Origin: Chitinispirillaceae bacterium
GTDB taxonomy: Bacteria; Fibrobacterota; Chitinivibrionia; Chitinivibrionales; Chitinispirillaceae
NCBI GenBank assembly: GCA_016929595.1
Contig: JAFGIN010000056.1
Coordinates: forward strand, 1 to 64,000
Direction: 5' to 3'
Length of the DNA: 64,000 nt
Part shown: one piece after another, positions 9,069 to 19,070 of the stretch
Numbering within the stretch: the first letter of the stretch is position 1
How the letters are laid out: every line of letters begins with the position of its first letter
Translations under genes and position numbers: made by a program
Notes under the pieces: generated by a model
Database searches by the model: none
The model's input: the letters and a program-made list of their open reading frames with translations, nothing else
Told to the model about the DNA's origin: nothing

Positions 9069-12000
9069 TCAATTTCCAACATTAGTTTTTATTTTTCTAC
9101 TCTTTCTTCGGCGTGCTTTCACCATCAGCTCATGCACTCGCAATGCCTGTATAACAAAAGCCTCCATATTCGCTTCAACAATCTGTGGAAAGGGTGAGCC
9201 ATCAGTTTCAATCGCAAGAAATGGCAACTTATCGATATCCTTATAGACGGTCTGATCAATACGGTTGCCATCACATCTCCTTTTACCCTCCACTGTCATC
9301 TCTTTTTTGAGGATCGATTCAGCCATTCTCGAAGGCATACAGCCAAAAGGACCGATCGAAATGATACCGCAACTGTCTGCCAGTATCTCTCTCAATCCAA
9401 GACCAACAGTAAGAATCGTTTCACCTCTGAAATTCTGATCCATCAAATGTGTGGCTGAATTGATTGTTTTTTCGACCTCGATGCTCTCAGCATGATACAG
9501 ACCACTTGCACTCATAATGTTTTTTATTCTTGTTTCCCACCACTCCTGTACTTCTGCAGTGAGCCTCATCTTTATTTTTTCCTTCAGTGTAAACTCCTTC
9601 TCACCAAGTCCGGTATTTACAACAAAGTTACTGTAACAAAGGTACTCACTTATGGGTGCCACCCGCACACGTATCCCTTCCTGTTCAAGATAATCGACAA
9701 TATTTTTACGCGAGAACTCATCGAGACGAACATAGATCTCACCAATCAACGAAACGGTCGGAATCTGATCCAGTGGTTTTTTAAGCTCTATCGTTGAGAG
9801 CCTTTGTGCACAATTAGACAGAAATGTAGAAAATCGCATTGAATACTTCCCTTCAAAATGGGCCAGAAGGTCATTCCACACCTCTTCAATCAATGCAAGT
9901 GATTTTTCAGGATCCCGGGCAGCCACAGCAACAGTACTGCGAATGCTTTCAATGACATCGCCAGTTACCATAGCTTGCCATCCACGCAGCAGTGTGGCAT
10001 TTCCAAGACCGGCATACCCATTCTCATCAGAAAGTACAAACAGTGCAGTATTTCTTATCTGTTCCTTTTCTATCAGGTAGTGAAGAGCACGGCAATACTG
10101 TCCCAGTCTGCAGGGTCCACCACCGGTAGGTAGAAAAAACAGACTGACTCTGGACGGATCTCTTTTCACCCGGGTGTAGTTGCCAAGAGATCCCGCAATA
10201 AGGATATAAGGAAGACATTCTTTACATGTAGATGACTTCCTTCCGGTAAGAAGTACCTCCCTGTCGGAGACCGGCAACGGAACAGTTCTAATACCCTGCG
10301 ATCTGAAAATTGCAGCAATAGAGCTGGTATTTCTCCTTCCCATAGAATGAAGAACAACTTCAACATCAGGATGCCGCAACGGCAGACGTCTTCCGTCGGA
10401 ATCGACGACCTCTATCTCTTTACCATAAACAACTTCAGTCTGTCTGAACTGTTTTTGGGCAGATCTCCTTTCTTCTCTATAAAATGCAGCCATGATATCC
10501 AGAGCTGCTTCAATACGTGTATCAATACCCGCATCGGCAGTATGCTGATCGAGTTCCAGTGTCAATGATGGCTTCGTACCCATCTGGCGTCTGAAAAAAT
10601 TGAGAAGAAATGAATCCGGTCCGCACGAAAAGTTTGTAATATAAAAACCGAAGAGATTTTTCTTTTCGGCTATAAATGCAGCACTTTTCATTATCTTCTG
10701 TCCATTAGCCCAGAACATTTTGTAATCGACTTCATAAGAGGCTGAGGGGAGCATATCATGAGGAATGATGAAGTACCCCCGTGATGCCGTTTTATCCGGT
10801 ATTCCCATATTGGCATCTTTTGTAAAAGAATTGTAAGGTCTTCCAAAAAGAACTATTCCGAAAATGTCATCATTTGCATCGAGATATTCAAGAACTTTTT
10901 TACCAATATCGACGCACTCCTTTTCAAATTCTCTTTGGCGACAACAGGCCTGAAGATATGCTTTTCGGGCAACGCTTTCACCAACCCCCATCGTCCGGGC
11001 CACATCGATCATAGTATCAAGCGCAGCCTCGTAACCGTTCTCCATCTTTTTTATTACGGGACTGATTATATTTACTGGTAATTGTTCAAGCTCCTCCCGG
11101 AATGTTGTTTTAAGATAATACGGTTCCCCCTGTACAAAAACACACATTCTGCTGTAGGTTGGAACATTAGCAACAGGAAGCTGCATAACTTGAGGAAGGA
11201 ATATGAAATCAGGGTTTTTTTTCAGCAATGCATAAAAACTGCCATGAGCGATCTCTGCAGGGAGACAGAATTCAGATTCTTTACGGGAAATCCCCTCCTG
11301 GTCGATTTTTTCGGGAAAAACGATAGTAAATCCCATCGCACTGAAAAAATTAGAATAGAGCGGATAAAGTGAATGCATGATAAATGAATTCATCAACCCT
11401 ACTGTTTTTGCAGGTTGATCGGGATTTACCTTGCTCATTGACGGTTTCACTCCGTACTTTTCGAACAGTAACTTTTGACGAAGTGCAACAAGATCAAATT
11501 TTCCGGTTATAACATTTTTCTTCAAACGAAGATTATAAAATCTGTTGCACACGCCACCGAACAGGTAATTTTTATTATCAATTTTAATTCTTCTGATCTC
11601 ACATCCACGATCACACTTCCCGCCGCCATTACATCTGAATGACCCGTTATTCACTGCTTCACGTAAGGATAATTCCTTAAGGTCGTACCGTTCTTCTTTC
11701 AATGCACCGGACCTGATCCGTTTCAAAACTTCAAGTGCGACACCGAAAGCACCCATCAGGCCGGGATCAGGCGGAACTATCACTTCTGCATCCATCAGAG
11801 ATGCCATCGCCAGAGGAACAGCTTTGTTGTAGCACACTCCCCCCTGCATGAAAATTTTTTTTCCAACCGGTCGTGAACCTTTCACTCTGTTAAGGTAATT
11901 CAGACAGATTGAATATACCAGGCCAGCCAGAATATCATCCTTATCTATGCCTTCCTGACCAGCCAGTTTGATATCACTGGAGATAAACGCAGCACACTGA

Positions 12001-13400
12001 TCGGTAAAATCCGGTGGATTCTCACCCAGTAATGCCCGTTCACCAATCTGCTCGGTAGTAATACTGAGCGATTCGCGGGCAGCTTCTTCCAGAAATGAGC
12101 CTGTCCCGGCACTACAGGCTTCATTCATTGCGTAATCAGAAGGAATCCCCGCATTGAGCAGGGTATATTTCGCATCCTGCCCGCCGATTTCGAAAATGGT
12201 ATCAACATCTTTATCAAAATAAACCGCAGCCCCCGCATGCGCTACAATTTCATTTACAATACAATTGCTTAACGAATGGAGTCCTGCGATCTGACGACCT
12301 GATCCTGTCACACCCAGACCTGAGACTGTATACTGCACGCCTTGAGTCTGTTGAAGAATCGATGAATAACATTGACGCGACGCTTCAACCGGATCTCCAT
12401 TTGTACGCAGATATACCGATGCAAGCATGCTTGAATCATCAATGCGCATGAGCACCGCTTTGGTCGTTGTCGAACCGACATCAAGACCGATGACGCACCT
12501 GTCACCCTCACAGACAGAACCTTTCTCCTGCAATCTGAAACTGACCAGATGCATTGCATTACGCAACGGTTTATGTTTCCCGAAAGAGGTTCGAACAATG
12601 TTTATAAGTTCTTCGTAATTATCGTCCAGCCGGATACAGGTATTGTCAAGTGCATAGAGCGCAGCACCAAACGCCTCAAAGCACGATGAATTCTCAGGGA
12701 TATCAAAACGCTCAAACCGCTCTTTCAGTATATCAATCACCGCATGATTCAGAGAGCCTCCTCCTGTAAAAGCAGCAGATTCCACATGCAGTTTCTTTAC
12801 TAAATCACTCACCTTATCAGCCATCATCAAACAAAGACCGGCCGCGATATTTGCCCGGCTCTCCCCTTTATTGAGTGCATGGGTACAATCACTTTTACAA
12901 AACACACTGCAGCGACCGGCAATCCGATGTGGTACCCCTCCCCGGGCTATCCTGATCGCCTCATCCAACTCAAGTCCCATACGACGTATCTGCTGCAGAA
13001 AAAATTCTCCGGTACCTGATGCACACTTATTGCCGGAATGCACCGATGTGATCCCTCCATGCCTGCCAACCGAATAAACCAGAAGTGTTTCCCCTCCCGA
13101 ACTGATAACAATTTCAGGGAAATCTCTTTGAGAATAGGTCTGTTTGAGAGCATATTCCACAGCCAGCGGCTCTGTTATCGTAGTGAGCGCTACATTTTTT
13201 CTGAAAGAACGACCGGTAATAACAACGTCAGCGATATTGTCATGACGATACTCTGCAAACAAACCCCGTACAACCTCCCCCGGGCTTCCTTCATGTAGAA
13301 CTCTCGATGATGAAACAACCTCTTTTATTCCATTGTTCTCCGAAATTACAACCGACTGAACAGTGGTTGAACCAATACAGATTCCAGCCGCTTTTCTCAT
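9069..13400 (-). CDS. Giant acyl-CoA dehydratase activase (BcrAD/BadF/HgdC type, tandem ATPase with DUF2229)
   Basis: At 1443 aa this matches the large activase family in which two ASKHA ATPase domains are fused to DUF2229 and HgdB-like regions. The first ATPase domain (about 1-255) has CIGSTTVQSVVI and GNKCASGTGEFF. The second (about 295-560) has GLDVGSTTTKAVL, GGQDAKYTLL and NEACSAGTGSFLE, whose Cys near 428 is the expected ligand of the bridging [4Fe-4S] cluster. A Cys-rich GGKCDRGCEIRR follows near 600, then the DUF2229-type half with many further cysteines. Family members use ATP to drive low-potential electrons into 2-hydroxyacyl-CoA dehydratases or benzoyl-CoA reductases. No dehydratase subunit lies nearby, so the partner is unknown. 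The ATG at 13400 follows AGGA. A 295-bp divergent intergenic region lies upstream. Confidence 0.88.
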   Translation of the reverse strand: MRKAAGICIGSTTVQSVVISENNGIKEVVSSSRVLHEGSPGEVVRGLFAEYRHDNIADVVITGRSFRKNVALTTITEPLAVEYALKQTYSQRDFPEIVISSGGETLLVYSVGRHGGITSVHSGNKCASGTGEFFLQQIRRMGLELDEAIRIARGGVPHRIAGRCSVFCKSDCTHALNKGESRANIAAGLCLMMADKVSDLVKKLHVESAAFTGGGSLNHAVIDILKERFERFDIPENSSCFEAFGAALYALDNTCIRLDDNYEELINIVRTSFGKHKPLRNAMHLVSFRLQEKGSVCEGDRCVIGLDVGSTTTKAVLMRIDDSSMLASVYLRTNGDPVEASRQCYSSILQQTQGVQYTVSGLGVTGSGRQIAGLHSLSNCIVNEIVAHAGAAVYFDKDVDTIFEIGGQDAKYTLLNAGIPSDYAMNEACSAGTGSFLEEAARESLSITTEQIGERALLGENPPDFTDQCAAFISSDIKLAGQEGIDKDDILAGLVYSICLNYLNRVKGSRPVGKKIFMQGGVCYNKAVPLAMASLMDAEVIVPPDPGLMGAFGVALEVLKRIRSGALKEERYDLKELSLREAVNNGSFRCNGGGKCDRGCEIRRIKIDNKNYLFGGVCNRFYNLRLKKNVITGKFDLVALRQKLLFEKYGVKPSMSKVNPDQPAKTVGLMNSFIMHSLYPLYSNFFSAMGFTIVFPEKIDQEGISRKESEFCLPAEIAHGSFYALLKKNPDFIFLPQVMQLPVANVPTYSRMCVFVQGEPYYLKTTFREELEQLPVNIISPVIKKMENGYEAALDTMIDVARTMGVGESVARKAYLQACCRQREFEKECVDIGKKVLEYLDANDDIFGIVLFGRPYNSFTKDANMGIPDKTASRGYFIIPHDMLPSASYEVDYKMFWANGQKIMKSAAFIAEKKNLFGFYITNFSCGPDSFLLNFFRRQMGTKPSLTLELDQHTADAGIDTRIEAALDIMAAFYREERRSAQKQFRQTEVVYGKEIEVVDSDGRRLPLRHPDVEVVLHSMGRRNTSSIAAIFRSQGIRTVPLPVSDREVLLTGRKSSTCKECLPYILIAGSLGNYTRVKRDPSRVSLFFLPTGGGPCRLGQYCRALHYLIEKEQIRNTALFVLSDENGYAGLGNATLLRGWQAMVTGDVIESIRSTVAVAARDPEKSLALIEEVWNDLLAHFEGKYSMRFSTFLSNCAQRLSTIELKKPLDQIPTVSLIGEIYVRLDEFSRKNIVDYLEQEGIRVRVAPISEYLCYSNFVVNTGLGEKEFTLKEKIKMRLTAEVQEWWETRIKNIMSASGLYHAESIEVEKTINSATHLMDQNFRGETILTVGLGLREILADSCGIISIGPFGCMPSRMAESILKKEMTVEGKRRCDGNRIDQTVYKDIDKLPFLAIETDGSPFPQIVEANMEAFVIQALRVHELMVKARRRKSRKIKTNVGN

Positions 13401-13695
13401 GTTTTATTTTCCTGATAAATGTACACTTTAACCATTTTTCTTCGTAACTGTGAACTGAAAGTAAAAAAGCAAAAGTTCTCAATTTATAAGAACAGAGATC
13501 AAGGTTACGGAAATTATATTACCTGAGTTTATGCTACCGGTAATTTTTCCCGAATCATTATCTAAAACGGAAATTTCAAATAGCAAAATAGTATACGAAA
13601 TATATAACAATGTCAGATTTGTTTAAACTTAAATCCCTATACATGTTTTCGGTAACAATTTAAAGAGTCCAGTAATTTTTAGGAGAATTAACTAT

Positions 13696-15420
13696 ATGTA
13701 TGCTAAAAATGATCCAATGTCGCTCGAGCGATACTCCTCGGCAGTCACACTCTCGGACATGGAAGTATTTATCTTCCCGGAGCTGATGTATTCTCTGGTT
13801 TTAGCAAATATGATGTCAAAAAGGATATGGAACTGGAAAAACGACAGCTGGTTTGAGAAACTCGAAAAGCAGAATCCTCAACGACGGATGCAACGGCTCA
13901 AACAGTATATCATGGATCATTTCGCATTCAACCTTGATCTTGACACATGGGGTCTAACCACCAAGCCACGTGAACTTTCCCGGTTCAGTGCTTTCATAGA
14001 TGAAGGTATTCTTGCTCAGAGCAATGCTCTATTCGGATACGAAGGTGACAAGTATTATTTTGATATTGACATAAGAAAACATTTCGGTCTAGACAAATAC
14101 ACAACGGACATAATCCCCTACTGGAAAACCGAAACTATTGAAGCGATGGAAGCGTTCCGGTACAAGGATGGCTATGAAAGTGGCGCCGGTGAATGTGTTT
14201 CTCTCGCTGCACTCTACGCATCAGCTGCGTTTATCGTAGCCCAGATACCGCTTGATACAATCTATTTTTACGCCACGCCTCTTCATTCTCAGGTGTATTT
14301 TGATATCAGTAACGGCATTATCGCAAATAATCGCAGAATCGTTACAAAAAACATGTGGTTCAATGGAACAGAGCTTTCCGGAAAAGCCCGAAGAGCTCTC
14401 GAGCATGAAAAAATTACCATTGTCGCTCACCGTAGCGGTTATATTCATACGATTTATGATAGTGCAACAATAGCACAGTCATCATATAAAAAATTCAGGG
14501 ATAAACTTCACTCTTTTTGTAAAGCACCTATCGACTATGAAATTCTGTCCAATTTTCTCAGGCAGAACTCACAATTCCAGAAATGTTTCCAGATCATACA
14601 TAGCTGCTGTGGTAAACCAAGGTTTATCGAATCGGAAAAAGTGTTCCATTATGAACACTCCAGTAAAGCACGGGTTGGGGATACAACTCAGAATCAGTTA
14701 CTCCATGAAATCGAAGAAGATGAGTACTATCCAGATCCACTTCCTAACCGTCTGCTGTTCAGTGAACTCGAAAACTTCTTCAAACAGAATGGTGTCATTG
14801 ACGACAATAACACCACCGTTGAAAAGCTGAAAACATTTCTTCACCATGGCTGCCCCAAAATTGACGAGATACTGAAAGGCCTGAAGCAGTTCTCCCAGAT
14901 TAATCCGCGCTTACCCGACAGCACTAAAGCATGGGTTGACAATGGTTGTATAGATCTTGACGGAGTCAGATCACCGGAAGAAGTTATTGAGAAGATCGAA
15001 CCACTCCGCTCCAGCAATATGACCGTTGACCTGGCGTTCACCGCCTTTCGGGATCTGAGCCGGAGTGCCTGGCGCCCATTTTTGAAAGCAGCACTCGAAC
15101 GAAACCCGGTTGCACTCAATGCCATGGATAAAATGAGTATTGATCAGGCATACTCCTTCCTCGAATCTTTAGACGCAGAATCTATCTATGATGAATCATT
15201 CCGGCTTGCGCAACCAGATGAAGTGGTAAATTTCGGCCGGGGTGACGGGCTTGAAAAAGCTATTTCACTCATAAACCACATTAAAAATGCGATGCCACAG
15301 GACGATTTCGAACTTTGTGAATCGAATGATTCTTATGTGGTAAAAACAGGCCGGAAGGAGTTTCGCTTCCCCTCGAATAAAAAAGTTCCGCTTCCGGAAC
15401 GGGATGATTTCGCAGGATAA
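13696..15420 (+). CDS. Unrecognised 574-aa protein, possible transglutaminase-like fold
   Basis: I do not recognise this family. It has no signal peptide or membrane segment and looks cytoplasmic. The start is supported by AGGAG 10 bases upstream of the ATG. The segment GAGECVSLAALYASAAFIVA (around residue 160-180), followed by PLHSQVYFDISNGI (about 191-205), has the Cys...His...Asp order of transglutaminase-like thiol hydrolases, where a Cys begins a helix and the His lies in the next strands. That assignment is inference from spacing only. The C-terminal half is helical and has no motif I can name. It stands alone, converging on asnS with a shared bidirectional hairpin between them. Confidence 0.5.
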   Translation: MYAKNDPMSLERYSSAVTLSDMEVFIFPELMYSLVLANMMSKRIWNWKNDSWFEKLEKQNPQRRMQRLKQYIMDHFAFNLDLDTWGLTTKPRELSRFSAFIDEGILAQSNALFGYEGDKYYFDIDIRKHFGLDKYTTDIIPYWKTETIEAMEAFRYKDGYESGAGECVSLAALYASAAFIVAQIPLDTIYFYATPLHSQVYFDISNGIIANNRRIVTKNMWFNGTELSGKARRALEHEKITIVAHRSGYIHTIYDSATIAQSSYKKFRDKLHSFCKAPIDYEILSNFLRQNSQFQKCFQIIHSCCGKPRFIESEKVFHYEHSSKARVGDTTQNQLLHEIEEDEYYPDPLPNRLLFSELENFFKQNGVIDDNNTTVEKLKTFLHHGCPKIDEILKGLKQFSQINPRLPDSTKAWVDNGCIDLDGVRSPEEVIEKIEPLRSSNMTVDLAFTAFRDLSRSAWRPFLKAALERNPVALNAMDKMSIDQAYSFLESLDAESIYDESFRLAQPDEVVNFGRGDGLEKAISLINHIKNAMPQDDFELCESNDSYVVKTGRKEFRFPSNKKVPLPERDDFAG

Positions 15421-15450
15421 AAACGAAAACAGTATCTATCATTTCTCCAT

Positions 15451-15485
15451 AAAAGCGTTTCTGACCGTTTTCAGAAAACGCTTTT
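15451..15485. terminator. Bidirectional intrinsic terminator
   Basis: AAAAGCGTTTCTGA pairs with TTCAGAAAACGCTTTT. The stem starts with an A-run and ends with a T-run, so it can end transcription in both directions between the convergent 574-aa gene and asnS. Confidence 0.8.
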
Positions 15486-15532
15486 GGGGAAATGAAAGCA
15501 ACAATGTGTTGCACCTCAATATATCTTACATA

Positions 15533-16921
15533 TCAAAACTCTGCATTTCCAGGATAGCGGGGGAATGGTATGACATCACGAATGTTCTGCATACCAGTTA
15601 CAAGTAGTAACAGCCGTTCAAATCCAAGACCAAAACCCGCATGCGGCGTACTCCCGTACTTTCTCAAATCAAGGTACCACCAATAACTCGCAGGATCCAG
15701 CCCGACCTCACCCATTCTATTGATAAGGACATCATACCGTTCTTCACGTTCGCTTCCCCCGATCAACTCGCCTATTCCCGGAACGAGCAGATCCATCGCC
15801 CTCACCGTTTTACCATCATCATTGAGATGCATGTAAAAAGCTTTGATTTCTTTAGGGTAATCATAAACGATAACCGGCCTATTAAATACCTTTTCAGTAA
15901 GATACCGCTCATGCTCGGATTGAAGATCTGAACCCCACGATACTTTATATTCAAATGTATCATTGTGTTTCTGAAGGATATTTACTGCATCGGTATATGA
16001 GAGCCGTTCAAAGGAATTTGATGCAATCAACTCAAGCCTTGCAAGCAGTTGTGTTTCAATGCGTTCATTAAAAAATGCTATGTCATCACTGCATTTTTCA
16101 AGAGCATACCGTACACAGTACCTCACAAATTTTTCTGCCAGATCCATATCATCAGGTAATCTGAAAAAAGCCGCTTCAGGCTCCACCATCCAGAACTCAG
16201 CTAAATGTCGGGGGGTGTTTGAGTTTTCAGCTCTGAATGTTGGACCGAATGTATACACCTTCCCGAGGGACAACGCAAATGCCTCACCTTCAAGTTGACC
16301 ACTAACAGTGAGCCCCGCCTGTCTTGCAAAAAAATCCTTTGTAAAATCTACCCCGCCTTCAGGATTGCGAGGCATCTTATCATAATCAAGTGTTGTTACA
16401 TGAAATATACTGCCTGCACCTTCACAGTCGCTTGTGCTTATTATCGGTGTATGAACATAAAAGAAACCGTTCTCCTGAAAAAACGTATGTACCGCATAAC
16501 TCATGGCACTGCGTACCCTCATGACAGCACCAATTGTATTGGTACGGGCCCTGAGATGACTGATCTCACGAAGGAATTCAAACGAATGACGTTTTTTTTG
16601 TAAAGGATACTCTGCGGGAGTGTTTCCGAACATTACTACGCTTTGTGCCAATATCTCAAAACGCTGCCCTTTTCCCGGTGACTCCTGCACAACCCCGGTA
16701 ACAGAAACACTTGCACCCGTAGCCATCTTCACAACCACAGTATCATATCCTTCTATTGAGTCAGGAGCTATCACCTGAATAGTTGCAATACAGGATCCAT
16801 CATATATTTCCAGAAAAGAAAATGTCTTCGAATCGCGCCTTGTCCGCAACCACCCATTAATCTGTACTGTATTACCAGCCTTCTCTAACCGCAGTAATTC
16901 CTTAATACTGATCGTGTTCAT
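15533..16921 (-). CDS. asnS: Asparaginyl-tRNA synthetase
   Basis: This 462-aa class IIb synthetase charges tRNA-Asn with asparagine. The N-terminal OB-fold anticodon-binding domain covers about residues 1-110 ([20 protein letters not shown]). The catalytic core has motif 2 [22 protein letters not shown] and motif 3 [21 protein letters not shown], ending with the typical [10 protein letters not shown]. AsnRS is distinguished from AspRS by the AENSNT signature in motif 2. The length is normal for bacterial AsnRS. The gene begins 3 bases after the apt stop codon, so the two are almost certainly cotranscribed from a promoter upstream of apt. Confidence 0.96.
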   Translation of the reverse strand: MNTISIKELLRLEKAGNTVQINGWLRTRRDSKTFSFLEIYDGSCIATIQVIAPDSIEGYDTVVVKMATGASVSVTGVVQESPGKGQRFEILAQSVVMFGNTPAEYPLQKKRHSFEFLREISHLRARTNTIGAVMRVRSAMSYAVHTFFQENGFFYVHTPIISTSDCEGAGSIFHVTTLDYDKMPRNPEGGVDFTKDFFARQAGLTVSGQLEGEAFALSLGKVYTFGPTFRAENSNTPRHLAEFWMVEPEAAFFRLPDDMDLAEKFVRYCVRYALEKCSDDIAFFNERIETQLLARLELIASNSFERLSYTDAVNILQKHNDTFEYKVSWGSDLQSEHERYLTEKVFNRPVIVYDYPKEIKAFYMHLNDDGKTVRAMDLLVPGIGELIGGSEREERYDVLINRMGEVGLDPASYWWYLDLRKYGSTPHAGFGLGFERLLLLVTGMQNIRDVIPFPRYPGNAEF

Positions 16922-16924
16922 TTT

Positions 16925-17446
16925 TCATTCACCTTCATAGTCAACTAATGTTATTGGATTGTATTGACCAATTTTGTCATGGTACCTGAGAAATGGCAAT
17001 CCAATGATCGAAAAAATACCTGCGACCTCTGCCCCAACCGACTCTATCATGTTTGCCACCGCTTTAAGTGTTCCACCTGTGGCAATAAGGTCATCAATGA
17101 TAAGCCATCTTTTACCCGGCAGAAGATCTTCTTTGTGAATTTCGAGAGTAGCGGAGCCGTATTCCAGATCATAACTTTCTGAAACCGTCTTACCCGGAAG
17201 TTTCCCTTTCTTACGCGCCAGAACAAGAGGAAGTCCTTTCTTATATGCAAAACAGGCACCCAGCAAAAAGCCCCTGCTCTCGATTGCAATAATTCCATCA
17301 ACCTTCTGGGCAGAATACGATTCAACCATTGTATCAACAACATACTGAAATGCTTCAGCATTAGTAAAAACACTGGTAACGTCATAGAAAAGAATCCCCG
17401 GCTTGGGAAAATCGGGCACTTTACGAATTACTTTATCCAGATCCAT
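16925..17446 (-). CDS. apt: Adenine phosphoribosyltransferase
   Basis: APRT salvages adenine with PRPP to form AMP in the cytoplasm. The type I PRTase signature LIIDDLIATGGTLKAV is present, and the N-terminus VPDFPKPGILFYDVTSVF is typical of the family. I place the start at the ATG at 17446, giving 173 aa, because GGAGG lies nine bases upstream and this matches the usual family length. The frame stays open to 17509, but that would add 21 residues without homology. It is immediately upstream of asnS on the same strand. The intergenic region to the divergent lipoprotein gene contains a short hairpin (CACCT-gaa-AGGTG near 17609). Confidence 0.95.
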   Translation of the reverse strand: MDLDKVIRKVPDFPKPGILFYDVTSVFTNAEAFQYVVDTMVESYSAQKVDGIIAIESRGFLLGACFAYKKGLPLVLARKKGKLPGKTVSESYDLEYGSATLEIHKEDLLPGKRWLIIDDLIATGGTLKAVANMIESVGAEVAGIFSIIGLPFLRYHDKIGQYNPITLVDYEGE

Positions 17447-17707
17447 TAAACCAACCTCCAAAAAACTGTAAAAATCAGGATTGAAACGCCTCCGAAAAAC
17501 CCCAGCCATTTGTAGGCTTTTAAAATTCGAACAGATGTTTTTTTAATCCTGATTGTATAAAATAGTGTTTTCCGTTCAAATCTCAAAATTTTTACCGTAG
17601 GTTCCAGCACCTGAAAGGTGGTATATTCCGGATAAAAACATATTTTCTGCTATTTCACTGCCTGCGGAATACCTGTGTGAGCAGTCCTATACCTGGAAGG
17701 GAACTTT

Positions 17708-18667
17708 ATGCGACGTAAAAAAAACATGCTGATTCTGATGCCATTTGTAGTCTCCTGCACATCATTATTCCTTTCATGCTCTCTTTCGGGTATGGCCACA
17801 AGAAAAATTACTGACACTCTTGCGAACAGTTCAGGGGGTTCTTTTACCAGTGATGATGATCCGGAGCTCATCGCCGATGCTCTTCCATTTACAATAAAAT
17901 TGTACGAATCCCTGATTGAAAAAGACAGTACGAATCCAGCACTCTATCTTGCGACATCAAAGCTCATTTGCCTCTATTCCCAATATTTCATTTCTGCCCC
18001 CCTTGATACGATCAGTGACCCCTTGCAGAAAAAAGCTATTGGTAAACGTGCAAAAAAGCTGTTTTTACGTTCCAGAGAGTACGCATTGAAAAGTCTTGAC
18101 ATTAAAATACCTGGAATCAAAAAAGCAATTCTGAGTGAATCTATAGACTCATCACTGAAAAAAATTACCGCCGCAGACACTACCGCACTTTTCTGGACTT
18201 CAGTGGCCTGGCTGGGAGCGATCGGTGCGGACAGATCGGATTTTTCACTGGCAATGGGAATCAAAAAGCCTCTTTCTATTGCAAGAAAAGTTATTGAAAT
18301 AAACCCCACGTTTTATCAGGGAATGGCTCATGAGCTTTTAGGAATTGTATCGGTTAATATACCGAAATCTCTTGGAGGTGGTCTTGATACGGCAGCATAT
18401 TACTTCCAGAAAGCATTAGAGCTCTGCGACAGCTCGCGCGCATCAGCATTTGTTCTCTACGCAACCAATGTTGCTCAAAAAAAGAATGACCGTTCACATT
18501 ACATTTATTTACTGCAGAAAGCATCGTCAATTTCTGTCGAATCATATCCGCAACTGCGACTCCAGAATACACTCTATCAGCAGAAAACCCGGACACTTAT
18601 TGCGAATGTTAACTCTGTTTTTCCAGAACCTGACATTGAAAAATCTCAACCTGATACAGCTAAATAA
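17708..18667 (+). CDS. TatT-type (TRAP transporter T-component family) lipoprotein
   Basis: This 319-aa lipoprotein has a signal peptide and lipobox (FLSC, Cys at about residue 24) and a body of TPR-like helices. The pattern matches the TatT/Tp0956 family: the N-terminal LANSSGGSFTSDDDPELIADALPF, the WTSVAWLGAIGADRSD segment and the late SLGGGLDTAAYYFQKALEL are typical. In Treponema, TatT is a periplasmic trimer thought to work with a TRAP-type binding protein. No TatP, DctP or DctM gene is nearby, so its partner is unknown. GGAAGGG precedes the ATG at good spacing. Identity is inferred from remembered family motifs; the transport role is less certain. Confidence 0.75.
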   Translation: MRRKKNMLILMPFVVSCTSLFLSCSLSGMATRKITDTLANSSGGSFTSDDDPELIADALPFTIKLYESLIEKDSTNPALYLATSKLICLYSQYFISAPLDTISDPLQKKAIGKRAKKLFLRSREYALKSLDIKIPGIKKAILSESIDSSLKKITAADTTALFWTSVAWLGAIGADRSDFSLAMGIKKPLSIARKVIEINPTFYQGMAHELLGIVSVNIPKSLGGGLDTAAYYFQKALELCDSSRASAFVLYATNVAQKKNDRSHYIYLLQKASSISVESYPQLRLQNTLYQQKTRTLIANVNSVFPEPDIEKSQPDTAK

Positions 18668-18933
18668 TACTGGATCAAAACTCTATAAAATTAGAAAAAT
18701 GTAAAATTGATGATCGCGAATTATATTCCCCGGGTTTCAGCGCCCCTCCCTTATTAAGAGTCGGGAATCCTGTCTTGAGTAAAATTCGCAATACTCAATC
18801 GAGTTCCCCTATCCAGGCCTTCCCCCGTTTACGAGAGAAAAGTGATATACACAATATACCCAACGTTATCGCCGAGGGATGATTTTGTAATACATTTAGT
18901 GAGTTCTGAAATAACACCGAATATTAAAGGATA
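18668..18933. other. Intergenic stretch without a recognised feature
   Basis: This 266-bp AT/GC-mixed stretch follows the TatT-like gene. I found no ORF with coding character, no clear terminator and no repeat in it. It leads into the hexanucleotide array. Confidence 0.4.
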
Positions 18934-19067
18934 AAGATTGAGATAAAGATTGAGATTGAGATTGAGATTGAGATTGAGATTGAGGTTGAGGTTGAGGTTG
19001 AGGTTGAGGTTGAGGTGCTGAACACATCATTTTCTCCTTAACCTTAACCTTATCCTTAACCTTTTTT
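18934..19067. repeat. Hexanucleotide microsatellite (GATTGA/GGTTGA)n followed by CCTTAA repeats
   Basis: From 18934 to about 19018 the sequence is an array of six-base units that shifts from GATTGA-type to GGTTGA-type. A second short array of CCTTAA-type units runs from about 19036 to 19067. It lies directly beyond the stop codon of the endonuclease/phosphatase-like gene, so length changes here would not alter a protein but could alter the 3' end of the transcript. Confidence 0.9.
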
Positions 19068-19070
19068 CCC

